From contig DASVAS010000002.1 of NCBI GenBank assembly GCA_036376245.1, positions 33,861 to 97,860 on the forward strand: 64,000 bases of DNA, in the 5' to 3' direction. The translations under genes and the position numbers were made by a program. Below are positions 42,010 to 49,863 of the stretch, piece by piece; the stretch's first letter is position 1; each line of letters opens with the position of its first letter. The stretch is from DATARR01 sp036376245. GTDB taxonomy: Bacteria > Acidobacteriota > Thermoanaerobaculia > Multivoradales > UBA5704. The notes below the pieces were generated by a model, which saw only the letters and a list, made by a program, of their open reading frames with translations, ran no database searches and had not been told where the DNA came from.

Positions 42010-42726
42010 GTGAGAGTCCCCCGCCACCTCCTTCTCCGCTTCCTCGCCCTGGTCGTCATCGTCGGCGTCGGCTTCGCGGTCCTCCGCTGGTCGCCGCTGG
42101 CGGACTACCTGACGGTCGAGAAGGTCTCCGCCGTCCTGGAGCGGCTGCGCGGCGCCTGGTGGGCTCCCGTGGCGCTGATCGCGGCCTACATCCTCCTCTG
42201 TCCGCTGATCCCGGCGACGCCGATGATGGTCGCCGGCGGCATGGTGTTCGGCCCGGTGATGGGGACGGTCTACAACCTGATCGGCACGTTCCTGGGCGGC
42301 ACCACGACCTACTACCTCGGCCGGGGTTTGGGACGGGACTTCGTGCTGTACGTGGCGGGGAAGAAGCTCAAGAGGGTGGAGCGGGCCATCTCCCGGCGGG
42401 GATTCTGGAGCCTGGTCGGAATCCGTTTCCTGCCGCTCCCCTTCCCCGTGGTCAACTACTGCGCCGCCCTGGCGGGGGTCCGGCCGGCCCTCTTCATGAT
42501 CACCACCCTGATCGGGCTCGTCCCCGGCGTGACCGTCTTCACCTACTTCGCCTCGCTCCTCGCCAAGACGGCGGAGGCGGACAAGTCCGGCCTGATCCTC
42601 CAGTTCATCGTGGCGTCCCTGATCCTGCTCCTCTTCACCGTCATCCCGCAGATCTACACGATCCGGAAGCGGCGGCAACGCTACCTGGAGCTCCGCGGAC
42701 GGCGGCAGGGCCGGAGCGCGAGCTGA
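42010..42726 (+). CDS. TVP38/TMEM64 (VTT/DedA-like) membrane protein
   Basis: A 238-residue integral membrane protein. The VTT domain features are PLIPATPMMVAGGMVFGPVM, NLIGTFLGGTTTYYLGRGLG and FWSLVGIRFLPLPFPVVNYC followed by AGVRPALFMITTLIGLVPG. Relatives are lipid scramblase or DedA-like transporters; substrate unknown. The start is GTG- or ATG-near; the first codon at 42010 fits the N-terminal helix. It is followed by the AGCTT repeat array. Confidence 0.85.
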   Translation: MRVPRHLLLRFLALVVIVGVGFAVLRWSPLADYLTVEKVSAVLERLRGAWWAPVALIAAYILLCPLIPATPMMVAGGMVFGPVMGTVYNLIGTFLGGTTTYYLGRGLGRDFVLYVAGKKLKRVERAISRRGFWSLVGIRFLPLPFPVVNYCAALAGVRPALFMITTLIGLVPGVTVFTYFASLLAKTAEADKSGLILQFIVASLILLLFTVIPQIYTIRKRRQRYLELRGRRQGRSAS

Positions 42727-42734
42727 GACGCTCC

Positions 42735-42990
42735 ACGGCCGTTTTCCAGCCTGAAAAACGGCCGCGGAAGCTAAAAACTGTCGCCGGAAGCTTAAAAACC
42801 GCCGCGGAGCTTAAAAAACGACGGCGGAGCTTAAAAAATCGCGCCGGAGCTTGAAAAATCGTGGCGGAGCTTGAAAAATCGTGGCGGAGCTTGAAAAACG
42901 ATTTTTAAGCTTCCGGCGCGGCGGCGGAAGCTAAAAAACCGCGCCGGAAGCTCCGCGACGATTTTTTAAGCTCCGCAGCCGTGCCGGAGC
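42735..42990. repeat. Tandem array of 19-21-nt AGCTT units with inverted copies
   Basis: The 267-nt gap between two convergent genes is a repeat array. The unit is close to GGCGGAGCTTGAAAAATCGT; about seven direct copies run from 42755 to 42908, two of them identical, then inverted copies (TTTTTAAGCTTCCGGCGC, ATTTTTTAAGCTCCGC) alternate with direct ones. Each has a GC half and an A-run. Its A/T-runs next to GC stems could make several terminators in both directions. Confidence 0.88.
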
Positions 42991-42993
42991 GTT

Positions 42994-44079
42994 CTACGCC
43001 TTCCCTAAGACCGTTTCGACCTCTTTTACGTCGATCAGCAGTGCGCCGCCGCTGATGGACTTCGCGGGCTCGAATTCGTAGTCCCGGATCACCCGGCGGA
43101 AGACTTCCTTGAGCGCCCGGGCGCCCAGGCGGGGCTGGCGGCCGGCTTCCAGGGCGATGCGGCGCACCGCCGCCGGCGAAATCGCCAGATGGATGCCCCG
43201 GCTCTCGAAATAGGCCCGGCTCTGGTGGAAGGCCGAGTCCGGGGTCTCCAGGAAGATATGGACCAGCTCGTCCTGCCCCAGGTCCTGGAGAAGCACCACG
43301 GCGTCGAAACGGGAGAGGAACTGCGGGCTCATCCCGTAGTCGAAGAGATCCTCGTTGCGCAGCCAGTCCCGGAGATGGAAGACCAGCTTCTCCATCACCT
43401 TGCCGCCCTCGACCACCGTGACCGGCTGCAAGGCCCCGCGGTCCTTGCCGATGGTGACGCGGTCGAAGACCGAGTCGTAGAGCCCCTCGAAGGCGCCGGC
43501 GCAGACGAAGAGGATCTCGGAGGAGTTGACGGTGATGGTCCCGCCGCCGGCCCAGGCCGGGAGCTCGAGCGGGACTGCCTCGTTCTCGATCAGGGTGAGC
43601 AGGGCCTCCTGCGCCCGGATGCCTGACACGTTGGGCTGGCCGCCGACGTGGGAGCGGATCTTGTCCACCTCGTCCACGAAGACCAGCCCCGAGGCGGCGC
43701 GGCGGAGCAGCATGTCGACCGGCGCGCTGGGGCCGAGCTGCTCGCGCGCCCGCTCCAGAAGACGCCCGAGCACCACCTCGCCGGGCTTGCCGCGCTCGGC
43801 CTCCTCGCCCAGGACGTTGGCATGGATGCGCACCACCGCCGAGCGCGCCGCCAGGGTGGGGTCCGACGCCAGGTAGGACTCGACGGCCCGCATCAGCGTG
43901 GTCTTGCCCGTGCCCGACGAGCCGATCATCAGGATGTTGCCCACCCGCAGCCCGGCGAGCTGCTTGGAGAGGGCTACCGCCATCTCGCGAACGGCCTCGT
44001 CCTGGCCCAGGACACGCGAGGAGAGGGCCGCCGCGATCTCGGCGGGATCGAGGGTGGTCAGGGGACGGGCCGTCGTCAT
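42994..44079 (-). CDS. ClpX-like AAA+ ATPase lacking the zinc-binding domain
   Basis: A 361-residue ClpX-family ATPase. SRVLGQDEAVREMAVALSKQ, Walker A GSSGTGKTTLM, Walker B GLVFVDEVDKIRS, the sensor region FVCAGAFEGLYD, FLSRFDAVVLLQ and the sensor-2 RQPRLGARALKEVFRRVI are in order. It lacks the N-terminal C4 zinc domain and I see no IGF tripeptide for ClpP docking, so it probably does not feed ClpP. It starts 2 nt after the fabH-like stop. Role unknown. Confidence 0.82.
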   Translation of the reverse strand: MTTARPLTTLDPAEIAAALSSRVLGQDEAVREMAVALSKQLAGLRVGNILMIGSSGTGKTTLMRAVESYLASDPTLAARSAVVRIHANVLGEEAERGKPGEVVLGRLLERAREQLGPSAPVDMLLRRAASGLVFVDEVDKIRSHVGGQPNVSGIRAQEALLTLIENEAVPLELPAWAGGGTITVNSSEILFVCAGAFEGLYDSVFDRVTIGKDRGALQPVTVVEGGKVMEKLVFHLRDWLRNEDLFDYGMSPQFLSRFDAVVLLQDLGQDELVHIFLETPDSAFHQSRAYFESRGIHLAISPAAVRRIALEAGRQPRLGARALKEVFRRVIRDYEFEPAKSISGGALLIDVKEVETVLGKA

Positions 44080-44081
44080 CT

Positions 44082-45152
44082 CTAGACCCGCATCAACACC
44101 GCCCCCCAGTGGAGGCCGGCGCCCAGGGCCGTGAAGGCCACCAGCGAGCCCTCGGGGGCCTTGCCGGCCTGGCGCGCCTCGTGGAAGGCCAGCGGCAGGG
44201 TGGCGGAGGTGGTGTTCCCGTATTTCTGGATGTTGTTGTGGACCTTGGCGTCCGGCAATCCCAGGACCTGCTGCGCCTTCTCGTTGATGCGCAGGTTGGC
44301 CTGGTGCATGATGACCAGATCGAGATCCGCCGTGGTGTAGCCGCAGCGCTGGAGCACCTCCTGGGTCGCCTCCGGCATGCGGGTGACGGCCAGCTTGAAC
44401 ACGGCCCGGCCGTCCATCACCGGCACCGTGTCCGCGGCCGCGATCATCTCGGGGGTCACGAAGGGGCGCCGGGCCGAGCCGCCGCCGGGGACGTAGAGGA
44501 TGTCCTTGTGGTTGCCGTCGCCGTAGAGAGCCGAGGCCAGAATCCCCCGGCCGTCTTCCTGCTGCGCCTTGAAGACCATGGCGCCGGCGGCGTCCCCGAA
44601 CAGCACCAGCAGGTGGCGGAAACGGGAGTTCCACTGGAATTCCTCGTCGGACAGCGGGCCGGGATCGCGGCCGTGCAGCACCTCGAAGGTGCGCTCCGTG
44701 AAGGGCATCAGGGAAGTGTGAACGTCGGTCCCCACCAGCAGGACGGTGCGGGCGGCGCCGCTCCGGATCAGGGCGTCCACCACCTGGAGGCCGTAGGCGT
44801 ACCCGGCGCACTGCTGCCGGATGTCCAGGGCGGGCAGGGGGCGCATCCCGAGCTTCTGCTGGATCAGCGTGCCCGTCCCCGGGAAGTAGTGGTCCGGCGT
44901 CATGGTCGCGCAGACCAGGTAGTCCACCTCGCCCACCGCCACGCCGGCGTCGTCGAGGGCCGCCCGCGCCGCTTCCGCCCCCAGGTCGGAGGAGCCGACG
45001 CCCGGCTCGACGTAGTAGCGGGTCACGACGCCGCTGCGCTCCCGGATCCATTCATCGTTGGTCTCGATGATGCGGGAGAGCATGTGATTGTCCACCTCGA
45101 GCGGCGGGACGGCGATGCCGGTGCCCGCGAGGACGGCCCGAGTCTCGGTCAT
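44082..45152 (-). CDS. 3-oxoacyl-ACP synthase III (FabH-like)
   Basis: A thiolase-fold enzyme of 356 residues from ATG 45152. The triad is visible: Cys in DIRQQCAGYAYGL, His in MHQANLRINEK, Asn in QKYGNTTSATLPLAFHEA. The N-terminal IIETNDEWIRERSGVVTRYY is FabH-like. The usual fabD/G/acpP neighbours are missing, and the middle contains a non-typical insertion (SLMPFTERTFEVLHGRDPG), so it may serve a specialised acyl product instead of primary fatty acid initiation. Confidence 0.85.
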   Translation of the reverse strand: MTETRAVLAGTGIAVPPLEVDNHMLSRIIETNDEWIRERSGVVTRYYVEPGVGSSDLGAEAARAALDDAGVAVGEVDYLVCATMTPDHYFPGTGTLIQQKLGMRPLPALDIRQQCAGYAYGLQVVDALIRSGAARTVLLVGTDVHTSLMPFTERTFEVLHGRDPGPLSDEEFQWNSRFRHLLVLFGDAAGAMVFKAQQEDGRGILASALYGDGNHKDILYVPGGGSARRPFVTPEMIAAADTVPVMDGRAVFKLAVTRMPEATQEVLQRCGYTTADLDLVIMHQANLRINEKAQQVLGLPDAKVHNNIQKYGNTTSATLPLAFHEARQAGKAPEGSLVAFTALGAGLHWGAVLMRV

Positions 45153-45178
45153 ACAGATCCTCCGATCAGAACGAACGG

Positions 45179-45835
45179 CTACAAGAGAGGGGGCGGCGGC
45201 GGAATCGGATCGCGGTTCGGGTCCCGGATGGAATCCCGGGGGCCCTGGGGCTCGATCAGGGTCCGCGGTTGGCTGGGGCCGGCCCCGTACAGCACCGTCA
45301 GGTCTCCTTGTTTGACGAAGCGGTAGAGGGGGGCCGGGCGCCGGCCGTCCAGGCCCGAGGGCGCGTCGGCCTCGTAGCTCCAGACCTCGATGTTGCTGGC
45401 CCCGGGGCGGGTCGGCACCTCGAAATCGACCTTCGAGGGATTGCCGTAGAGCACGAAGATGGCGCCCCGGTCGGTGCGGCGGCCGCGGATGCCCGACTCG
45501 CTGAACTTGCGGTCCGCTTCGGTGACGCGCGCCTCGAAGGTCTCCCGCACCGGATTGCCGGGCCGGTCCGGCGCCGGGTCGCGGCGGCTCCAGAAGGCCT
45601 CGACGAAGGCCGCCGCCTGCTGATCGTCCGGCAGCGCCAGGAACTGTTCGATTTCCTGCTGGGTGGCGAGACGCGAGACCGGCCCGATGAGCCAGGCCGT
45701 GTAGTCCGGTCCCAGGAAGGGGTTGGTCAGGTCGGCGCGGGAGCGGGAGGCGGAGGCGGTGGTCCCGCCGCCGCTGGCGCACCCCGCGGCGAGGAGGGAG
45801 AGGAGCAGGACGGAAGTGACGGCGCGGTTAGCCAT
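45179..45835 (-). CDS. GWxTD-domain lipoprotein
   Basis: A 218-residue predicted lipoprotein with lipobox LLAAGC (Cys about 19). The domain core is LATQQEIEQFLALPDDQQAA then FVEAFWSRRDPAPDRPGNPV and GRRTDRGAIFVLYGNPSKV, which corresponds to the GWxTD region with Trp replaced. GWxTD proteins are common in Acidobacteria and related phyla and have no assigned function. The C terminus is Pro-rich (DPIPPPPPLL). It overlaps folE by 8 nt. Confidence 0.8.
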   Translation of the reverse strand: MANRAVTSVLLLSLLAAGCASGGGTTASASRSRADLTNPFLGPDYTAWLIGPVSRLATQQEIEQFLALPDDQQAAAFVEAFWSRRDPAPDRPGNPVRETFEARVTEADRKFSESGIRGRRTDRGAIFVLYGNPSKVDFEVPTRPGASNIEVWSYEADAPSGLDGRRPAPLYRFVKQGDLTVLYGAGPSQPRTLIEPQGPRDSIRDPNRDPIPPPPPLL

Positions 45836-46466
45836 GACGACGGAGCAGATCGAGGAACTCCTCGCGGACCTGTTTCTGGTGAAAGATCCCGCGCAGGGCC
45901 GAGGTCACCGTCAGCGCTCCGGGCTTCTTGACGCCGCGCATCTCGACGCAGAGATGGCGCGCTTCGATGACCACCATGGCCCCCAGGGGCTTGAGCTTCT
46001 GCTCCAGGTAGGTCACGACCTGCTCGGTGAGCCGCTCCTGGAGCTGCGGCCGCTTGGCGTAGAACTCCAGGATGCGGGAGAACTTCGACAATCCCAGGAT
46101 GCTCTCCCGGGGGATGTAGGCGATGTGGGCGTGCCCGTAGAAGGGCACCAGGTGGTGGGCGCACATGGAGTAGAAGGGGATCTGCGTCTCCATCACCATG
46201 TGGCTGTAGCCTTCCTCGTTGGGGAAGGTGGTCACCTTCGGCTCGGCGCCCTCGGCCAGGCCGTGGAACATCTCCAGATACATCTTGGCGACCCGGATGT
46301 CGGTCTCCGCCAGGTTGGGGTCCTTCAGGTCCAGCCCAAGGGCGGTCAGGATCCCCCGCACGTGATGGGCGATGGTGCCGAGCTTGCCCTGCTGCTGCTC
46401 GTCCAGCTCCGCCATGGCGATGGGCGGGATGTGATCCGGGACGACGACTTCGGGATCGCGGCTCAT
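45828..46466 (-). CDS. folE: GTP cyclohydrolase I
   Basis: First enzyme of tetrahydrofolate (and biopterin) synthesis, making dihydroneopterin triphosphate. Zinc ligands are in FYSMCAHHLVPFYG and ARHLCVEMRGVKKPG; IPRESILGLSKFSRILEFYA is diagnostic. ATG 46466 gives 212 residues; the upstream 34 residues in frame are not conserved. Downstream coupling is to the GWxTD gene. Confidence 0.95.
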   Translation of the reverse strand: MSRDPEVVVPDHIPPIAMAELDEQQQGKLGTIAHHVRGILTALGLDLKDPNLAETDIRVAKMYLEMFHGLAEGAEPKVTTFPNEEGYSHMVMETQIPFYSMCAHHLVPFYGHAHIAYIPRESILGLSKFSRILEFYAKRPQLQERLTEQVVTYLEQKLKPLGAMVVIEARHLCVEMRGVKKPGALTVTSALRGIFHQKQVREEFLDLLRRHG

Positions 46467-46569
46467 AGGGCTCCCTATCCTAACACCAGGGGGAGGCGGT
46501 AGCGATTTTGCAATCTCCTCCGGCATGGAGGGCTCCCGCCCCGGGGGTCCCCGGTCAAAGGAGGACACT

Positions 46570-46932
46570 ATGCCTTACAGCGTGATGATCTGGCTGGTAG
46601 ACCGCGAGCACGAGCTGGAAGGCCAGGAAACCCGGCCGACGCGGCACGATCCCGAGCTGAACCCCGGCGCGGCCGTGGGCGTGACGGCGCCTCCCGCGTT
46701 CGACCGTTTGAACTACGGCTTCTACGAGACCGAGCACGAGGCGAACGCCGCCCTCAAGGACATCGCCAAGGACCTGGAGAAGAATTCGCCGGTGACCATA
46801 AGGAGCGGCAGCCGCACGTTCCTGATCCCGGCGACCCGGGTGCATTACGTCGTCTGCGACGAGGTCATCCGGCCCAAGGACGAATCCATCCCGGCCTTCG
46901 CCTCGGTGGACAGCGTCGTGGCCACGGTCTGA
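46570..46932 (+). CDS. Small protein of unknown function
   Basis: A 120-residue soluble protein starting MPYSVMIWLVDREHELEGQE after a strong AAAGGAGG site. It contains FDRLNYGFYETEHEANAALK and GSRTFLIPATRVHYVVCDEV, suggestive of a compact alpha/beta fold. No family recognised. It precedes the CBS gene by about 48 nt on the same strand. Confidence 0.7.
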   Translation: MPYSVMIWLVDREHELEGQETRPTRHDPELNPGAAVGVTAPPAFDRLNYGFYETEHEANAALKDIAKDLEKNSPVTIRSGSRTFLIPATRVHYVVCDEVIRPKDESIPAFASVDSVVATV

Positions 46933-46979
46933 GCCGGCCCGCCTCTTGCAATCCCAGGTAGATGGAAAGGAGATATCGA

Positions 46980-47417
46980 ATGGCATCCAAGAGCGCTAGA
47001 GACATCATGACGGACAGCCCGGCGGTCTGCACCCAGGATACGACCGCGCAGGACGCCGCGCGGATGATGGAGCAGAACGACTGCGGCAGCCTGCCCGTGG
47101 TCGAGAGCCGTGACTCGATGAAGCTGATCGGCATGGTCACCGACCGCGACCTGGCCCTCCGGGTCCTCGGCCGCGGCCTGAATCCCGATACGAAGATCCG
47201 CGAGGCGATGACCCGCAACGTCTCCTCGGTCAAGCTGGACGACGACCTCGACGCCGTGGAGCGGGTCATGTCGGGCCAGCAGGTCCGGCGCGTCCCGGTG
47301 GTTGACGGCGGCGACCGCGTGGTCGGCATCATCGCCCAGGCGGACCTCGCCCGCGAGCTGGACTCGGTGGGCCGCAAGGACTTCACCCGGGTGGTCGAGA
47401 AGATCTCCCAGCCCTGA
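46980..47417 (+). CDS. CBS-domain pair protein
   Basis: A 145-residue stand-alone Bateman module. Two CBS repeats are clear: SARDIMTDSPAVCTQDTTAQ with MVTDRDLALRVLG, and IREAMTRNVSSVKLDDDLD with IIAQADLARELDSVG. Such proteins bind adenine nucleotides and regulate partners. ATG 46980 follows AAAGGAGAT by 5-6 nt; an upstream start at 46962 lacks a ribosome site. Confidence 0.88.
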   Translation: MASKSARDIMTDSPAVCTQDTTAQDAARMMEQNDCGSLPVVESRDSMKLIGMVTDRDLALRVLGRGLNPDTKIREAMTRNVSSVKLDDDLDAVERVMSGQQVRRVPVVDGGDRVVGIIAQADLARELDSVGRKDFTRVVEKISQP

Positions 47418-47468
47418 AGCCCGACTCTCCCCAACCCCTCTCTCCCGGGCTGCCTGGGGAGAGGGGAA

Positions 47469-47560
47469 AGGACAGCAAGGACACCAAAGACACCAAGGAC
47501 CTCAAGGACAACTTGCTTCGTCCCTGGTGTCTTTGGTGTCCCTGGTGTCCTTGCTGTCCT
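47469..47560. repeat. 9-nt-unit hairpin repeat between convergent genes
   Basis: The left arm (47469-47510) and right arm (47519-47560) are about 85% complementary with a short loop. Units are close to AAGGACACC. The right edge is 7 nt from the stop of the HBD gene. A separate smaller CCCCTCTC/GAGAGGGG dyad lies at 47435-47466. Likely acts as a shared terminator. Confidence 0.85.
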
Positions 47561-47567
47561 ATGGGCC

Positions 47568-48446
47568 CTACCTGATCCGGTTCCCCTGCTCGTCGTAGTC
47601 GTAGACCCCGCGCCCGACCTTGCGGCCCAGGCGGCCGGCGCGGACGTGCTGCACCAGGATCTGGTTGGGCCGGTAGGCCTCCCCCAGGGTGCGGTGCAGG
47701 AACTCCAGGATCGACAGCCGGACGTCCAGCCCCACCAGGTCCACCATCTCGAACGGACCCATGGGATGGTTGAGGCCCAGCTTCAGGGCGGTGTCGATGT
47801 CCTCCGGGCTGGCCACCCCTTCCTGGAGCATGCGGAAGGCTTCGTTGCCGATCACGGCGTTGATGCGCGAGGTGACGAAGCCGGGGGCCTCGTTGACCAG
47901 CACCACCTGCTTGCCCATGCGCTCGGAGACCTGCCGGAGCACGTCCAGGGTCTCCTGGGAAGTCTCCAGCCCCTTCACCAGCTCCACCAGCTTCATCACG
48001 TGGACCGGGTTGAAGAAGTGCATGCCGGCGAAGCGCTCCGGCCGGCCGGAGGCGGCGGCCATCTCGGTGATCGAGAGGGCCGAGGTGTTGGAGGCGAACA
48101 GGGCGTGGTCGGGGGCGTGCAGGGCGACCACCCGGAAGGTCTCGACCTTGAGGGCGATGTCCTCGGGCACGGACTCGATGATCAGGTCGGCCCGGTGCGC
48201 GGCCTCGAGCAGGTTCTCCTCCAGGCGGAGCAGCTCCTTGGCCTTCCGCGCCGCCTCGGCGTCGACCTTCTTGAGCTCGACGCCCTTGTCGAGATTGCGG
48301 TGGATGCTGGCCTCGGCCTTGCGCAGGGCCTCGGCGGAGGTGTCGTACAGACAGGTGTCGTAGCCGGCGAGGGCGGAGACGTGGGCGATGCCCCGCCCCA
48401 TCGTGCCGGCGCCGAGCACGGTGATGGACGAAATCTGGGGTGCCAT
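47568..48446 (-). CDS. 3-hydroxybutyryl-CoA dehydrogenase family protein
   Basis: A 292-residue NAD(P)-dependent 3-hydroxyacyl-CoA dehydrogenase. SITVLGAGTMGRGIAHVSAL binds NAD. IIESVPEDIALKVETF, FASNTSALSITEMA, GMHFFNPVHVMKLVELV (catalytic His) and EAPGFVTSRINAVIGNEAF are characteristic. It resembles HBD/PaaH and is missing a hydratase domain. No thiolase or crotonase lies adjacent, so the pathway (butyrate, PHB or aromatic degradation) cannot be told. Confidence 0.92.
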   Translation of the reverse strand: MAPQISSITVLGAGTMGRGIAHVSALAGYDTCLYDTSAEALRKAEASIHRNLDKGVELKKVDAEAARKAKELLRLEENLLEAAHRADLIIESVPEDIALKVETFRVVALHAPDHALFASNTSALSITEMAAASGRPERFAGMHFFNPVHVMKLVELVKGLETSQETLDVLRQVSERMGKQVVLVNEAPGFVTSRINAVIGNEAFRMLQEGVASPEDIDTALKLGLNHPMGPFEMVDLVGLDVRLSILEFLHRTLGEAYRPNQILVQHVRAGRLGRKVGRGVYDYDEQGNRIR

Positions 48447-48454
48447 GGGTCCTT

Positions 48455-49114
48455 TCAGGAGACAGGGATGTTGTGGGCGCCGGTGGTTCTGGCGGCCAGG
48501 TTGCGCAGCTCGTCCGCGATGGCCATGGTGTTGCGCACGGCCGCGGCGGCCAGCTCCTGGAGCTCCGGCGTGGTGGCGTGCCGCTCCAGGACCTCGCGGC
48601 CGAGCTGGTGATGGTGAAACTCTTCGGGTTGGATGGTCTCCTCGTACAGCCGGGCCGTGTCGTGGTCCCCCACCTCGCGGCAGAAGCGCACGAACTGGGC
48701 GTTGCGCACGGTGGCGATCGCCTCGCTGGCGAAGGGGCCGGCGGCGATGCGCTCGACCGTGGTGCGCAGCCCGCGCAGGTACTGGTACAGGGGGCTGTGG
48801 CCGTCGGCCAGGGGATCGAAGCCGGTCAGGTCCTCGCCAAGCCGGACCAGACGGTCGCTGATCATTCCATAGTGTTTCATCTCGTCGCCGCACTGGAGGG
48901 CGAGAGCCATCTTGGCGTCCAATTCGGGGGTGCTGGGGAGCCAGAGGGCGGCCAGCTCGCTGGCCTCCAGCTCGCTCTTCAGGGCCAGGCGCAGGAGGGT
49001 GACGACGTCCACCTCGCCTTCGGACTCGGACTCCAGCGTGTCCGTCTCTCCCAGACGCGCGAAGATCTGATCCATCTCCTCGACCAGACGCGCGACGAAT
49101 TCATGGCTGTCCAC
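48455..49114 (-). CDS. Ferritin-like diiron-type protein
   Basis: A 219-residue all-helical protein. Candidate diiron ligands are ALKSELEASELAAL, CGDEMKHYGMISDRL and IQPEEFHHHQLGREV, giving spaced Glu and ExxH motifs as in ferritin-like superfamily members. The exact family is unknown to me. It lies 8 nt upstream of the HBD gene on the same strand, so co-expression is likely. Confidence 0.65.
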   Translation of the reverse strand: MDSHEFVARLVEEMDQIFARLGETDTLESESEGEVDVVTLLRLALKSELEASELAALWLPSTPELDAKMALALQCGDEMKHYGMISDRLVRLGEDLTGFDPLADGHSPLYQYLRGLRTTVERIAAGPFASEAIATVRNAQFVRFCREVGDHDTARLYEETIQPEEFHHHQLGREVLERHATTPELQELAAAAVRNTMAIADELRNLAARTTGAHNIPVS

Positions 49115-49158
49115 GGGAAGCTCCTCTCTCGATCCGTTCCTATTCTATCCCCGCGGGC

Positions 49159-49782
49159 TCAGGCGTCGAGGGTCCGCAGCACCGCCCGCACGGGGGAGGC
49201 GTCCAGCCCCGCCATCTTGAGCGGCAGGGCGATCAGCTCGTAGACCCCCTCCGGCACGCCGTCCAGCACCAAGCCTTCCAGGATGGCGACGCCGCCGCGG
49301 AACAGGGCGTGATGGGCGTCCAGGGTCTTGCTGTCGAAGGGGTCGACCGAGGGCGTGTCCATGCCCACCAGGAGCGCCCCCTTCTCGGCCAGCAGGGCGG
49401 CCATCTCGGGGGAGAGGGCCGTGAACCGCTCGGGGAACGTCCGGCGGTCGCGCACGCTCTCGCTCTTGAACAGGATGCGTCCCGGGTTGGCGAGGTCGAT
49501 CCCCTCGACGTGCCGGGGCTCGATCAGCGGCTGCGGCGGCACCCGCACCACCCGGCAGGGTCCGAGATAGCGCTCCAGGGGCATGGCGGAGATCCCCTCG
49601 CCCCGGGGCTCGGTGTGGAACGGCGCGTCGGCGTGGGAGCCGAGGTGCGGCGTCGTGGTGACCGCCGAGAGGTTGACGCTGGCGCCGTTGGCGATGGACC
49701 AGGTCAGGCGGGACTGGAATTGCGTGTCGCCGGGCCAGACCGGGATCTCCGGCCGGATGGTGGGCGAGAGGTCGTAGAGCAT
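49159..49782 (-). CDS. Cyclase/kynurenine formamidase-like metal hydrolase
   Basis: A 207-residue cyclase-family protein. The metal site HLGSHADAPFH matches the HxGTHxDAPxH signature. MLYDLSPTIRPEIPVWPGD and GVDTPSVDPFDS-like VGMDTPSVDPFDSKTLDAHH are as in KynB. Kynurenine formamidase acts in tryptophan breakdown; no other kyn genes are in the window, so the substrate is inferred by family only. Confidence 0.85.
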   Translation of the reverse strand: MLYDLSPTIRPEIPVWPGDTQFQSRLTWSIANGASVNLSAVTTTPHLGSHADAPFHTEPRGEGISAMPLERYLGPCRVVRVPPQPLIEPRHVEGIDLANPGRILFKSESVRDRRTFPERFTALSPEMAALLAEKGALLVGMDTPSVDPFDSKTLDAHHALFRGGVAILEGLVLDGVPEGVYELIALPLKMAGLDASPVRAVLRTLDA

Positions 49783-49863
49783 GGCGCCCTCCTTGAGACC
49801 CCTCGGATCATAGCGCGTAAATCCAAATCCCCCTCCGCCGGCGGTCCGGGGGGACGCTGAGGC

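Noticed and set aside
42735..42990. CRISPR array
   Set aside because: Repeats follow one another directly with no spacers.
46531..46962. Shared TTGCAATC motif upstream of the small protein and CBS genes
   Set aside because: Two short matches at different distances from the starts; could be chance, and no -10 box fits.
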